Part shown: piece after piece, positions 7,051-15,301 of the stretch
How positions within the stretch are numbered: the first letter of the stretch is position 1
How the letters are laid out: each line of letters opens with the position of its first letter
Assembly (NCBI GenBank): GCA_047632595.1
Contig: JBLIDK010000023.1
Span: 1-29,950 of the forward strand
DNA: 29,950 nucleotides
Direction of reading: 5' to 3'
DNA from: JBLIDK01 sp047632595
Lineage (GTDB): Bacteria; Bacteroidota; Bacteroidia; Sphingobacteriales; Sphingobacteriaceae
Made by a program: the position numbers and the translations under genes
Notes under the pieces: generated by a model
Database searches by the model: none
Seen by the model: the letters and a program-made list of their open reading frames with translations, nothing else
What the model was told of the DNA's origin: nothing

Positions 7051-8514
7051 ATGCCAAATAAAATAGCCATAGTCGGAGCAGGAATTGCGGGAATTGCAAC
7101 TGCAATTCGATTGCAGCAAAAAGGATATCAATGTTCAATATTTGAATCTAATGCCACTCCTGGTGGTAAATTCACCGAGTTAAATAAAGATGGTTTCCGT
7201 TTCGATATGGGACCTACCATTTTCACTTTGCCAGAATTGATTGATGAGTTGTTTGAACTTTGTGGTAAAAATCCACGTGATTTTGTCACTTTCAACAAGC
7301 TTGAGAACACTTTCAAATTTTGGTTTGATGATGGAACATCAATAAATGCTTTCGCAGATTTAAAGAAATTCGCCAAAGAGTTAAAAGAAAAAACAGACGA
7401 CTCACCAGAAAATTTAACTGCCTATTTAGAAGATGCGAAACGAAAATATGATTTAACTCGCGAGGTATTTATTGAAAATTCACTTCATAAAGTATCTAAT
7501 TACCTCCGTCTTAACACTTTTATGAGTGCACTTCAATTTGGCAAGGTAGGCGCCTTCAAAACCATGGATGAACATACTCGACAGTATTTCAAAAACGAAA
7601 AAACTATCCAGCTTTTCAATAACTACATTACCTATGTAGGTTCTAATCCTTTCATTGCTCCTTCTACCCTTAGTATGATTGCTCATTTAGCCCTAAGTAA
7701 TGGTGCTTATTTGCCAAATGGAGGCATGTACACCATAGTAAAGCAATTGGTGAGCCTGGCAGAAGACATAGGTGTAAATTTTCATTACAATTCAAAAGTG
7801 AATAGCATTGAAGTGGAGTCTAAAAAGGTAAAAGGCATTGTTGTAAATAGCGAATTCAAGGCATTTGACAAGGTGATAAGTAATATGGACATCTACTACA
7901 CTTACAAACGACTGTTAAAAGACCAAAAAGCACCAGAAAAATCGTTAAATCAACCCAAATCTAGCTCAGCAATTGTATTTTACTGGGGAGTAAAAGGTAC
8001 TCACCCAAGTATTGATGTGCACAACACCTTTTTCTCAAACAATGAGAAGATGGAATATGAAGAAATTTTTGAAAATAATACCGTAACAGATGATCCTTCA
8101 GTATACATCTGCAATACGTCTAAATTGGTTAAAACTGATGCACCTGAAGGACATGAAAACTGGATGGTGTTGGTTTGTTGTCCGCATGATTCAGGGCAAT
8201 ATTGGGATAAATTAGCTGAATTCACCAAAAAAAATGCCATTCGGAAGCTCAATAAGGTCTTAGGGATAGATTTGGAAGAATTAATTGTGAGTGAAACCAT
8301 TCTAACTCCAAAGTATTTAGATGAGCATCATTCCGCTGCTTTCGGAGCGATTTATGGCAATAGCAGTAACAATAGGTTTTCGGCTTTTCAGCGGCACTCA
8401 AACTTTAGTGGTTCAATTAAAGACTTGTATTTTGCGGGAGGTTCGGTTCACCCTGGAGCTGGAGTACCAATGTGTTTAAATAGTGCTAAAATTGTAGGGA
8501 AGTTAATTTCTTAA
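7051..8514 (+). CDS. Carotenoid desaturase of the CrtI/CrtD family
   Basis: FAD-dependent enzyme that introduces double bonds into a carotenoid backbone; 487 aa, the usual length. The N-terminus has the dinucleotide-binding motif IAIVGAGIAGIATAIRLQQ followed by GGKF and the substrate-region motif GFRFDMGPTIFTLPE. The C-terminus has the FAD-contacting LYFAGGSVHPGAGVPMCLNSAK. AGGSVHPGAGVPM and the preceding FGAIYGNSS...SAFQRHS block look closer to 1-hydroxycarotenoid 3,4-desaturase (CrtD) than to phytoene desaturase (CrtI), so a late step toward myxol/saproxanthin-type pigments is possible. The lycopene cyclase and CrtZ genes nearby support the pathway; no phytoene synthase is in the window. 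The 3' end overlaps the converging cyclase gene by 12 bp. Confidence 0.88.
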   Translation: MPNKIAIVGAGIAGIATAIRLQQKGYQCSIFESNATPGGKFTELNKDGFRFDMGPTIFTLPELIDELFELCGKNPRDFVTFNKLENTFKFWFDDGTSINAFADLKKFAKELKEKTDDSPENLTAYLEDAKRKYDLTREVFIENSLHKVSNYLRLNTFMSALQFGKVGAFKTMDEHTRQYFKNEKTIQLFNNYITYVGSNPFIAPSTLSMIAHLALSNGAYLPNGGMYTIVKQLVSLAEDIGVNFHYNSKVNSIEVESKKVKGIVVNSEFKAFDKVISNMDIYYTYKRLLKDQKAPEKSLNQPKSSSAIVFYWGVKGTHPSIDVHNTFFSNNEKMEYEEIFENNTVTDDPSVYICNTSKLVKTDAPEGHENWMVLVCCPHDSGQYWDKLAEFTKKNAIRKLNKVLGIDLEELIVSETILTPKYLDEHHSAAFGAIYGNSSNNRFSAFQRHSNFSGSIKDLYFAGGSVHPGAGVPMCLNSAKIVGKLIS

Positions 8515-9201
8515 CTTTTTCTGAATAAGTTCATAACTCGTTACTGTCATCAATAACATAAACAAGCAATAGAAAAAATCCTCAAAAGGAACGGTTCCTA
8601 TTCGAATGCCAAAGGTCTCTTCCATATTGTACCATACCACTTGATCTTCGATAAAAGAGCCTGTTAAAACTCCATTAATAAGTATAAATGGGACTAAAAC
8701 GAACAAATAAGAAAAGTAAAAACGTCCGAGATAGGATGCTGTTTTTTTATGATTTAGAAGTTGGTAAATTAATAGAAACCCTATAGCTGTCATTGTCCAC
8801 TGGGTATATACTTGCCCAAAACTCAAGAAAAATAATAGCAGAACCACAACAAACAAAGAAAGGCTAATCCATTTTGCAGAAGAATCAAAGCGATTTTTCT
8901 TATCAAAAAAGGCAACTACCTCGTAAATGAACATGCAGGAAAATGGAATGCAAATAAAGAAAAGCCATTCCTCAATAGGTAGTCCGAAGATGTTTACACC
9001 TAAATTATAGGCAGGGTTAAAGCCCCAAACTCCCCATTTTGTAAATAACACATCCCAGCTAACCATCACAAGCATCATTATGCCGATTGATGGAAATAAA
9101 GCTTTCCAATTTTTAGAGTAATTAAGTCGCTTATCCCAGCTTTTTAATAGAGGATAGGAAATAGAGACTAGTAGTAGAAAAAGATATAGAAACTGCTCCA
9201 T
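8503..9201 (-). CDS. Lycopene beta-cyclase, fused CrtYcd type
   Basis: Integral membrane enzyme that closes beta-ionone rings on lycopene. The 232-aa protein has six to seven hydrophobic segments and two copies of the lycopene-cyclase domain. The first has FNPAYNLGVNIFGLPIEEWLF (catalytic-type PIEE) and the second IRIGTVPFEDFFYCLFML (PFED). In actinobacteria these halves are the separate CrtYc and CrtYd; a fusion is common in Bacteroidota. It starts one base after the crtZ stop, so the two are co-transcribed and would turn lycopene into beta-carotene and then zeaxanthin. The stop lies inside the 3' end of the opposing desaturase gene. Confidence 0.9.
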   Translation of the reverse strand: MEQFLYLFLLLVSISYPLLKSWDKRLNYSKNWKALFPSIGIMMLVMVSWDVLFTKWGVWGFNPAYNLGVNIFGLPIEEWLFFICIPFSCMFIYEVVAFFDKKNRFDSSAKWISLSLFVVVLLLFFLSFGQVYTQWTMTAIGFLLIYQLLNHKKTASYLGRFYFSYLFVLVPFILINGVLTGSFIEDQVVWYNMEETFGIRIGTVPFEDFFYCLFMLLMTVTSYELIQKKLRN

Positions 9202-9202
9202 T

Positions 9203-9700
9203 TTAGTTATTCTTTACTTTTTTAGATTCTTTAATGGCTTCTTTAAAGTATTTAAAAGGCACCAAAAGCATTCCAAAACTCACGTCGTGCTTGTGATTGT
9301 ATTGTTTTGATGTTCCTTTGGCATGATGGGCCCAATGACCTTTTCGTAGGGCGTTAAAATAAATGTTATATGTTTTTTTGCTAAAAATTCTTAGTCTTTG
9401 GTGAATAAATCCCTCGTGAACTAGAGTGTAAATTAAACCGTAAATGGCAACTCCGATTCCAATCATCATTCCATATTTGGAACCTCCAGTTGTTCCATTT
9501 ACTATTAGAAATATACTAGGTATGGCATAAATAAAGGAGAAAAAATCATTGTTTTCGAGTGTTTTGTTGTGTTTTTCATGGTGATCTTTGTGAATGTTCC
9601 AAAGAAAGCCATGCATGATGAATTTGTGGTTTGCCCAGGCTACGCATTCCATGAGGATTATGGTTAACAGTATTGTTAGAATATATAGTGCAATTTGCAT
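9203..9700 (-). CDS. crtZ: Beta-carotene hydroxylase
   Basis: Di-iron membrane hydroxylase of the fatty-acid-hydroxylase/sterol-desaturase superfamily that adds 3-OH groups to beta-ionone rings. 165 aa, the usual CrtZ length, with about four membrane segments. The histidine motifs are complete: HKFIMHG and HKDHH near residues 26-42, HEGFIHQR in the middle and GHWAHHAKG with HKHDVSFG near the C-terminus. It precedes the lycopene cyclase gene by one base on the same strand. The start at 9700 follows an AT-rich stretch containing TACCTTTA, a possible -7 box, though without a matching -33. Confidence 0.92.
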   Translation of the reverse strand: MQIALYILTILLTIILMECVAWANHKFIMHGFLWNIHKDHHEKHNKTLENNDFFSFIYAIPSIFLIVNGTTGGSKYGMMIGIGVAIYGLIYTLVHEGFIHQRLRIFSKKTYNIYFNALRKGHWAHHAKGTSKQYNHKHDVSFGMLLVPFKYFKEAIKESKKVKNN

Positions 9701-10148
9701 AGAATACTAAAGGTAGTAGATATACTTAATTTAGTAGGCATTTGGTTTTTTTAGTTGGTAGATAACTATCGCGCCTTTGCATCGCGTGTTTGTTTTTTTC
9801 TTCTTACATGTTCTTCGAAGTCTTGAAGGCTGTAACATACCTGAAGCTTGTATATTGAGAGGCTTCTAAGGTTTATTTTGCCCGTCTGTTATTGGTTTAG
9901 GAAGAACAAAACTTTAGGTAGTTTTGATTAAGTAAATCACAAACTAAACTTTCCGTGTCAGAGACACTTATCATCATTCAAACTTTCAAGTCTCAATGCG
10001 TAAGACTTAAAAGAGTTGGGTTTTACATACAAATCCAACCGTTAGGTTGGTGAATATTTTAAGAATATTCCTTTTAAAAAACCAATTTGATATCCTAAGC
10101 CTTATATTCGCAGTAGGTATTCAAATTAAAAACATTGCTAGGCCAACT
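9701..10148. other. 448-bp gap between crtZ and nuoI without an intact gene
   Basis: The gap holds no complete gene. On the minus strand 9766-9888 is an open stretch of 40 sense codons ending in TAG, without an ATG, reading LQVCYSLQDFEEHVRRKKQT and then RDAKAR; it looks like a coding tail or a repeat-borne spurious frame, and I cannot name it. A series of four short hairpins follows at 9955-10070 (separate entry). Codons upstream of the nuoI ATG show no NuoI similarity. Confidence 0.5.
9955..10070. repeat. Cluster of four hairpins upstream of nuoI
   Basis: In 116 bases there are GTGTC-AGA-GACAC (9955-9967), AAGTCT-9-AGACTT (9988-10008), CCAACC-GTTA-GGTTGG (10035-10050) and GAATATT-5-AATATTC (10052-10070). 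CCAAC at 10035-10039 can instead pair with GTTGG at 10015-10019, giving mutually exclusive structures as in an attenuator. No T-tract follows the third hairpin. Could be a structured leader RNA for nuoI or the end of an old mobile element. Confidence 0.45.
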
Positions 10149-10691
10149 ATGCCTCAAAAAACTTCCACAATTTATGCTTTATTAAAAGGGTTAAAAATCT
10201 CCATTAGCCATTTTAACAACAGTGTTTTTAGAAAAAAAACCACTAATTCCTCGAACTATTATACCAATAAAGGTCCTTTAGCAACAATACAATATCCAAA
10301 AGAAAAAATTCCAGTACCTGAAGTAGGACGATACAAACTGCACAATGAAATAGACGATTGCATAGTATGTGATTTATGTGCTAAAATTTGTCCTGTTAAC
10401 TGTATTGAAATAGATACTGTAAGAGCAACAGAAGAAATTGGCAAAACATCTGATGGCACATCAAAACGAATTCATGCACTTAAGTTTGATATAGATATGG
10501 ATAAGTGTATGTTTTGTGGTTTATGCACTACTGTTTGCCCAACTGAGTGCTTAACAATGCTTTCTGACTACGACTATAGTGTGGAGGATAAGCAAGATTT
10601 TACTTTTGAATTTGGTAACCTGTCTGACAGTGAAAAAGAAACAAAAGTAGCTGAATGGAAAAAATTTGAGGATGCAAAAGCGAAGAAATGA
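10149..10691 (+). CDS. nuoI: NADH-quinone oxidoreductase subunit I
   Basis: Peripheral-arm subunit of respiratory complex I carrying two [4Fe-4S] clusters (N6a, N6b) that pass electrons toward quinone. Both ferredoxin motifs are intact: CIVCDLCAKICPVNC (about residues 77-91) and CMFCGLCTTVCPTEC (about residues 120-134), followed by an acidic-basic C-terminal tail. I place the start at ATG 10149 (180 aa); an upstream GTG at 10047 in the same frame would add 34 residues with no NuoI similarity that overlap a hairpin. The stop shares bases with the nuoJ start (ATGA). NuoH, usually just upstream, is not here. Confidence 0.94.
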   Translation: MPQKTSTIYALLKGLKISISHFNNSVFRKKTTNSSNYYTNKGPLATIQYPKEKIPVPEVGRYKLHNEIDDCIVCDLCAKICPVNCIEIDTVRATEEIGKTSDGTSKRIHALKFDIDMDKCMFCGLCTTVCPTECLTMLSDYDYSVEDKQDFTFEFGNLSDSEKETKVAEWKKFEDAKAKK

Positions 10692-11227
10692 TACTTGATA
10701 TTGTCACTTATATTCTACTTGGAATAACCTTATTATCTGCTTTAGCCATAGCCTATACCAATAATGTAGTACAAGCTGCCTTTTTATTGCTGTTAACTTT
10801 ATTTGGAGTAGCTGGAGTTTATGTTTTAAGCTATGCTGAGTTCTTAGCCATAGCTCAAATTATGATTTACATTGGCGGAGTGTTGATTTTATTACTTTTT
10901 GCGATTCTATTCTTTGCGAAAACAAACACATCCGTGGAAAGGAGAAAAATAAAATTCACCTTATTAAACACGGTTGCACTGCTCAGTTCTTTTGTACTAT
11001 TTGGGATACTCCTCACTGTCGGAATGGAAGTTGCAGAAATAAACTCCCTTCTTCAAGAAACATCAAAAACTAACAACATTACAAGTATTGAGGGAATTGG
11101 AAGTGCTTTTTTAACCACTCACTTACTACCATTCGAATTTATTTCAATAACGCTAATTGGAGTGTTAATTGGAGCCTCATACCTAGTAAGAACCAAAGCC
11201 GTTAAGCCAAGAAAAATATTCTCATGA
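10688..11227 (+). CDS. nuoJ: NADH-quinone oxidoreductase subunit J
   Basis: Membrane-arm subunit of complex I with five hydrophobic segments; 179 aa. The third segment carries the conserved AEFLAIAQIMIYIGGVLILL, the region whose pi-bulge is thought to take part in coupling. It overlaps nuoI by four bases (ATGA) and nuoK by four bases (ATGA), so the three are translationally coupled. Confidence 0.93.
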   Translation: MILDIVTYILLGITLLSALAIAYTNNVVQAAFLLLLTLFGVAGVYVLSYAEFLAIAQIMIYIGGVLILLLFAILFFAKTNTSVERRKIKFTLLNTVALLSSFVLFGILLTVGMEVAEINSLLQETSKTNNITSIEGIGSAFLTTHLLPFEFISITLIGVLIGASYLVRTKAVKPRKIFS

Positions 11228-11550
11228 TCTTAGTTTTAGAACATCCACTTCTTGTTTTAGGCCTTGCATTGTTTTGCGTTGGTTTATTTGTAACTGCGAC
11301 AAAAAAGAACTTTATTTTAATGCTAATAGGCATTGAATTAATGTTAAACGGTGCTTTTGTAACATTAAGTGCCCTAAACGTACTAGATTTTTTACAATTA
11401 AATGGGCAAATTTTTATCATCTTTGGAATTGTATTAGCCGCTGCAGGAGCTGCTGTAGCCTTAGCAATTATATTAAACTATTATAGAAACAGCTCACATA
11501 CTGATCCAACAAAATCAACTCAGCTAAAAGAAATTAATCATTATGAATAA
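11224..11550 (+). CDS. nuoK: NADH-quinone oxidoreductase subunit K
   Basis: Small three-helix membrane subunit of complex I homologous to MrpC; 108 aa. The key Glu of helix 2 is present (E38 in LIGIELMLNGAF). Helix 3 reads VLAAAGAAVALAIIL, with Gly75 (codon GGA, 11446-11448) where the family has a second conserved Glu (AAAEA, E72 in E. coli); GAA to GGA is a single transition. NuoK should be followed by NuoL, but here its last codons overlap the start of a lipoprotein metalloprotease gene by 8 nt. Confidence 0.93.
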   Translation: MILVLEHPLLVLGLALFCVGLFVTATKKNFILMLIGIELMLNGAFVTLSALNVLDFLQLNGQIFIIFGIVLAAAGAAVALAIILNYYRNSSHTDPTKSTQLKEINHYE

Positions 11551-14023
11551 ATTTTTACAGATAAGTACCATTCTACTTTTCGGAATTGCAATTAGCTTAA
11601 GTGCTTGTAAATCTAAAAAGAGTGCTGAAAAAGGGGACATCCCTGAAAAAACAGAAAAGAAAACTGAAGGACCTAAAGCTTTTGCCAAAGTTATTACAAA
11701 AGAAGCAAAATCTGATTCTGGTTTATTCAACTACTATAAAACGGAGGACAAATTTTATTTAGAAATTCCAGAAGAAATGCTTGGACGTGAGATGTTAGTG
11801 GTAACTAGAATCGCAAAAACAGCAGACAAAATTGGTTATGGTGGCGAGAACACTGACAATACTGTACTACGTTGGGAAAAGCGAGAAAACACCATTTATG
11901 CTCGAGTAGTATCTTATAATAATGTAGCCTCTGATTCATTAGCTATCTACGAATCGGTTAAAAACTCCAACTTTGAGCCTATTTTAATGAGTTTTGATGT
12001 TGAAGCTTTCGGAAAAGACAGTACTTCATACGTTATAGAAATTAGCGATTGGATATTAGGAGATGTAAAGCCTTTTGGTTTAGACGAAAGTCGTAGAAAG
12101 TCTTTTAAGGTCTCTAGCATTGACAAAAAACGTTCGTACGTCGAGTCTGTAAAGAGTTTCCCAGAAAATATTGAGCTGCGTAGAGTATTAACATACAATG
12201 CATCAAAAGCCCCTTCCAACTCAACAACTGGTGCAATTTCGTTATTGATAAGTAATTCAATGATCTTATTGCCTGAAACGCCAATGATGCCAAGAGCATT
12301 TGATAGAAGAGTTGGATTTTTCTCTTTACAACAAACCGACTATGGAACAGAAGAGCAACGTGCAGCCAAAAGAAAGTACATTGTTCGTTGGAAATTAGAG
12401 CCAAAAGACCCAGAAGCATTTAGACAAGGTGAATTAGTAGAGCCGGTAAAGCAAATTGTTTATTACATCGACCCTGCAACTCCTGAAAAGTGGAGACCTT
12501 TTTTAATTCAAGGAGTTAACGATTGGAATATAGCTTTTGAAGCCGCAGGTTTTAAAAATGCTATTGTAGCAAAGAATGCTCCAACGCCAGAAGAAGATCC
12601 CGATTGGAGTGCTGAAGATTCAAGATACTCGGTAATACGTTATTTCGCTTCAGATATTCAAAATGCCTATGGACCAAATGTACATGACCCTCGTTCTGGT
12701 GAAATTTTAGAAAGTGATATAGGTTGGTATCATAATGTAATGAATTTGCTTCGTAACTGGTACTTTATTCAAACATCAGCAATTAACCCTGGTGCAAGAA
12801 TGGCACAATTTGATGATGAAACTATGGGTCAGTTGATTCGTTTTGTTTCGTCTCATGAAGTTGGCCATACTTTAGGTCTACCACATAACATGGGTGCAAG
12901 TTCAAGCTACCCTGTTGATTCGTTAAGATCAGCTAAGTTCACTCAAGAAATGGGAACAGCTCCTTCAATTATGGATTATGCTCGTTTTAACTACATAGCT
13001 CAACCTGAAGATGAAGGTGTTTACTTATATCCAAAAATTGGAATGTATGATAAGTATGCAGTAAACTGGGGTTATAGGCCAATTTTAGATGCTAAAACTC
13101 CTGAGGACGAAAAGAGAACCTTAGATAAATGGATTTTGGAACATAAAGATGATAGAAGATATCAATTTGGTACGCAACGATTCCAAACATTAGATCCAAG
13201 AGCGCAAACAGAAGATTTAGGTGATGACGCAGCAAAGGCTAGTGAATATGGTATCGCTAACTTAAAACGTATTATTCCGAATTTGTTAGAATGGTTAGAA
13301 GCTGAAGGTGAAGACTACGACGATTTGGAAGAATTGTACGGACAAGTTGCAAATCAATTAAACAGATACACAGGTCATGTTCAAACGAGTATTGGTGGTG
13401 TTTATGAAAACTATAAAACGTTTGATCAAAGTGGTGCAGTTTACACCCATGTAGAGAAAGAGAAGCAAGAAAGAGCAATGCGATTTTTAATTCAGCATTT
13501 ATGGGAAACCCCAACTTGGTTAATTGATAGAGATATTTTAGGAAGAATAGAATATGCTGGAATGATTGATAGAATTCGAAAGCTTCAAGTAAATAGACTA
13601 AACAGCACTTTAGAATTTAACCGTTTAGGTAGAGTTATTGAAAACGTATCTATTAACGGCGAAGAAGCCTATTCATTAATTCAATTAATGGAAGAATTAA
13701 GAAACGGTATTTGGTCTGAATTAAAAAGTGGTGAAGCCATTGATAACTATCGAAGAAATTTACAACGCGCTCATATTGAACGACTAGAATACATTATGAT
13801 TACTGATGAGACTCCTTTAAAAAACAAAGGAATTTTACCCTATATAAGTTATGTGCCAATTGATGTAAGTCAAAGTGATATTAGAGCAGTGGCTTTAGCT
13901 GAACTTACAATACTTAAGAACCAAGTAAAAGTAGGCAAGAAAGCTTTTAGTGATTCAATGACAATTTACCATTTAGACGAGTGCTTAAACAGAATTGAAA
14001 AAATATTGGATCCTAGTAAATAG
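11543..14023 (+). CDS. Lipoprotein zinc-dependent metalloprotease (DUF5117 type)
   Basis: An 826-residue exported lipoprotein. Residues 1-22 are a lipoprotein signal peptide with lipobox SLSAC (Cys22), followed by a Lys/Glu-rich linker. The middle (about 60-250) matches the DUF5118/DUF5117 region. The catalytic domain carries HEVGHTLGLPHN starting at His438, the HExxHxxGxxH zinc motif of metzincins, and a Met-turn-like PSIMDYARFNY. The remaining 300 residues are the helical C-terminal region usual in this family. Substrate unknown; location is probably the outer membrane or periplasm. The ATG lies inside the last codons of nuoK, so it is coupled to the complex I genes, an unexpected partner. 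The stop is one base from that of the converging flavoprotein gene. Confidence 0.9.
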   Translation: MNKFLQISTILLFGIAISLSACKSKKSAEKGDIPEKTEKKTEGPKAFAKVITKEAKSDSGLFNYYKTEDKFYLEIPEEMLGREMLVVTRIAKTADKIGYGGENTDNTVLRWEKRENTIYARVVSYNNVASDSLAIYESVKNSNFEPILMSFDVEAFGKDSTSYVIEISDWILGDVKPFGLDESRRKSFKVSSIDKKRSYVESVKSFPENIELRRVLTYNASKAPSNSTTGAISLLISNSMILLPETPMMPRAFDRRVGFFSLQQTDYGTEEQRAAKRKYIVRWKLEPKDPEAFRQGELVEPVKQIVYYIDPATPEKWRPFLIQGVNDWNIAFEAAGFKNAIVAKNAPTPEEDPDWSAEDSRYSVIRYFASDIQNAYGPNVHDPRSGEILESDIGWYHNVMNLLRNWYFIQTSAINPGARMAQFDDETMGQLIRFVSSHEVGHTLGLPHNMGASSSYPVDSLRSAKFTQEMGTAPSIMDYARFNYIAQPEDEGVYLYPKIGMYDKYAVNWGYRPILDAKTPEDEKRTLDKWILEHKDDRRYQFGTQRFQTLDPRAQTEDLGDDAAKASEYGIANLKRIIPNLLEWLEAEGEDYDDLEELYGQVANQLNRYTGHVQTSIGGVYENYKTFDQSGAVYTHVEKEKQERAMRFLIQHLWETPTWLIDRDILGRIEYAGMIDRIRKLQVNRLNSTLEFNRLGRVIENVSINGEEAYSLIQLMEELRNGIWSELKSGEAIDNYRRNLQRAHIERLEYIMITDETPLKNKGILPYISYVPIDVSQSDIRAVALAELTILKNQVKVGKKAFSDSMTIYHLDECLNRIEKILDPSK

Positions 14024-14024
14024 T

Positions 14025-15239
14025 TTAAACTATTTTACCAGCAATAAAACCTGTAGTCCAGGCGGCTTGAAAGTTAAAGCCGCCTGTCACTGCATCAATA
14101 TTTAAAACTTCTCCTGCAAAATATAGGTTTGAAATAGTCTTATGTTGCATTGTGTGGGAATCAATTTCATTTAGGTCTACCCCACCAGCTGTTACAAACT
14201 CTTCTTTAAAAGTAGTTTTACCTTTTACTTTAAACTGACTGTTTATTAGGGTGTTTATCAAACGATTTTCTTGTTTAGAACCCAATTCTTTAATGGGTTT
14301 TTCTATAGGGATTTCGCTTGCTTCCAATAAAAAATGCCACAATCGTTTTGACAAAAATATTGGTGGACAGTTTCCAATTTGTTTCCCTAGGGAATTTTCA
14401 AACCAAGATCTAAGCTCTTTTTTTGCCTCCGTTTCACTAGCAATTTTCATCCAATTTACTCTAACAGAAAAGTCGTAGTTCATTTTGTGCAAATCAATTG
14501 CCCCAAATGCACTTAGTTTTAAGATTGCAGGTCCACTCATTCCCCAATGAGTAATTAATAAAGGGCCAGAAGATTTTAGTTTGGTTCCAACAATTGAGCA
14601 ATCCACATCAGAAACAGAAACACCCATGAGCGCTTTTATAGGCTCGGTAGTCATGTTAAAAGTAAATAAGGAGGGAATTGGCTCAATAATGTTTATTTGA
14701 AGCTTAGAAAGGATTTCAAATCCTTTTAGCATTGGACTTCCACCAAATGCTACAATAACTTTATCAACTTGGGTTGTTTTACCATTTACATTAAACTGAA
14801 ATGTTCCATTTGGTAGTGCTTTTAAGTCTTGAACAGGTGATTTTAGCTTTAAATCAATATTCAATTTTGATTTTTCCTTAAGAAAGCAATCAATAATAGT
14901 TTGTGAGTCGTTTGATTCTGGAAACATTCGTTGATCTGTCTCCTCTTTAAGCTTTACTCCTCTTTTTTGAAACCAGTCAATTGTATCCTTGGTTTGAAAT
15001 TGATGAAATGCCTTTTTTAGAAATTTTTCTCCGCGAGGGTAATTTTTAATCAATTTAGAAATTTCAGTGCAACTGTTGCAGACGTTGCATCGCCCGCCCC
15101 CGCTTACTTTAACTTTAGACAGCACTTTGGCTGACTTTTCGTAAATACAAACAGTTGCATCGGGGTGGTGTTTTTTGACGCTAAATGCGGCAAAAAAACC
15201 TGCGGCTCCTCCTCCTATTATGGCAACTTTCATTTTCAA
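14025..15239 (-). CDS. HI0933-family (BaiN-like) FAD-dependent oxidoreductase
   Basis: A 404-residue cytoplasmic flavoprotein. The N-terminal Rossmann motif is VAIIGGGAAGFFAAF, followed by the family signature KVSGGGRCNVCN (about residues 45-56). The C-terminus has EFVTAGGVDLNEID, then LYFAGEVLNIDAVTGGFNFQ, the second FAD-binding block. Family members are annotated as aminoacetone oxidase-like or BaiN-like, but the true substrate is generally unknown. Start at 15239 (MKMKV) or six bases later (MKV); both fit. It is divergent from the TerC gene and convergent with the metalloprotease gene. Confidence 0.9.
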   Translation of the reverse strand: MKMKVAIIGGGAAGFFAAFSVKKHHPDATVCIYEKSAKVLSKVKVSGGGRCNVCNSCTEISKLIKNYPRGEKFLKKAFHQFQTKDTIDWFQKRGVKLKEETDQRMFPESNDSQTIIDCFLKEKSKLNIDLKLKSPVQDLKALPNGTFQFNVNGKTTQVDKVIVAFGGSPMLKGFEILSKLQINIIEPIPSLFTFNMTTEPIKALMGVSVSDVDCSIVGTKLKSSGPLLITHWGMSGPAILKLSAFGAIDLHKMNYDFSVRVNWMKIASETEAKKELRSWFENSLGKQIGNCPPIFLSKRLWHFLLEASEIPIEKPIKELGSKQENRLINTLINSQFKVKGKTTFKEEFVTAGGVDLNEIDSHTMQHKTISNLYFAGEVLNIDAVTGGFNFQAAWTTGFIAGKIV

Positions 15240-15263
15240 ATTAAAGCAATGTTTATTATTCGT

Positions 15264-15279
15264 TAGTAATTTGTTACTA
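15264..15279. promoter_or_regulatory. Inverted repeat in the flavoprotein/TerC divergent spacer
   Basis: TAGTAA (15264-15269) and TTACTA (15274-15279) flank TTTG in the 62-bp spacer between two divergent genes. Could be a small operator or chance in AT-rich DNA. Confidence 0.25.
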
Positions 15280-15301
15280 TTGACAAATAAAACATAAAAT
15301 A

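Noticed and set aside
7128..8300. Antisense frames within the desaturase gene
   Set aside because: They are short, lack family features and are fully covered by a well-supported gene.
9955..10070. tmRNA, tRNA or other known RNA for the hairpin cluster
   Set aside because: No CCA end, T-loop or other known signature; kept only as an unexplained structured region.
10047..10148. GTG 10047 as start of nuoI
   Set aside because: The extra 34 residues do not resemble NuoI and lie partly over a hairpin; ATG 10149 gives a normal-length protein.
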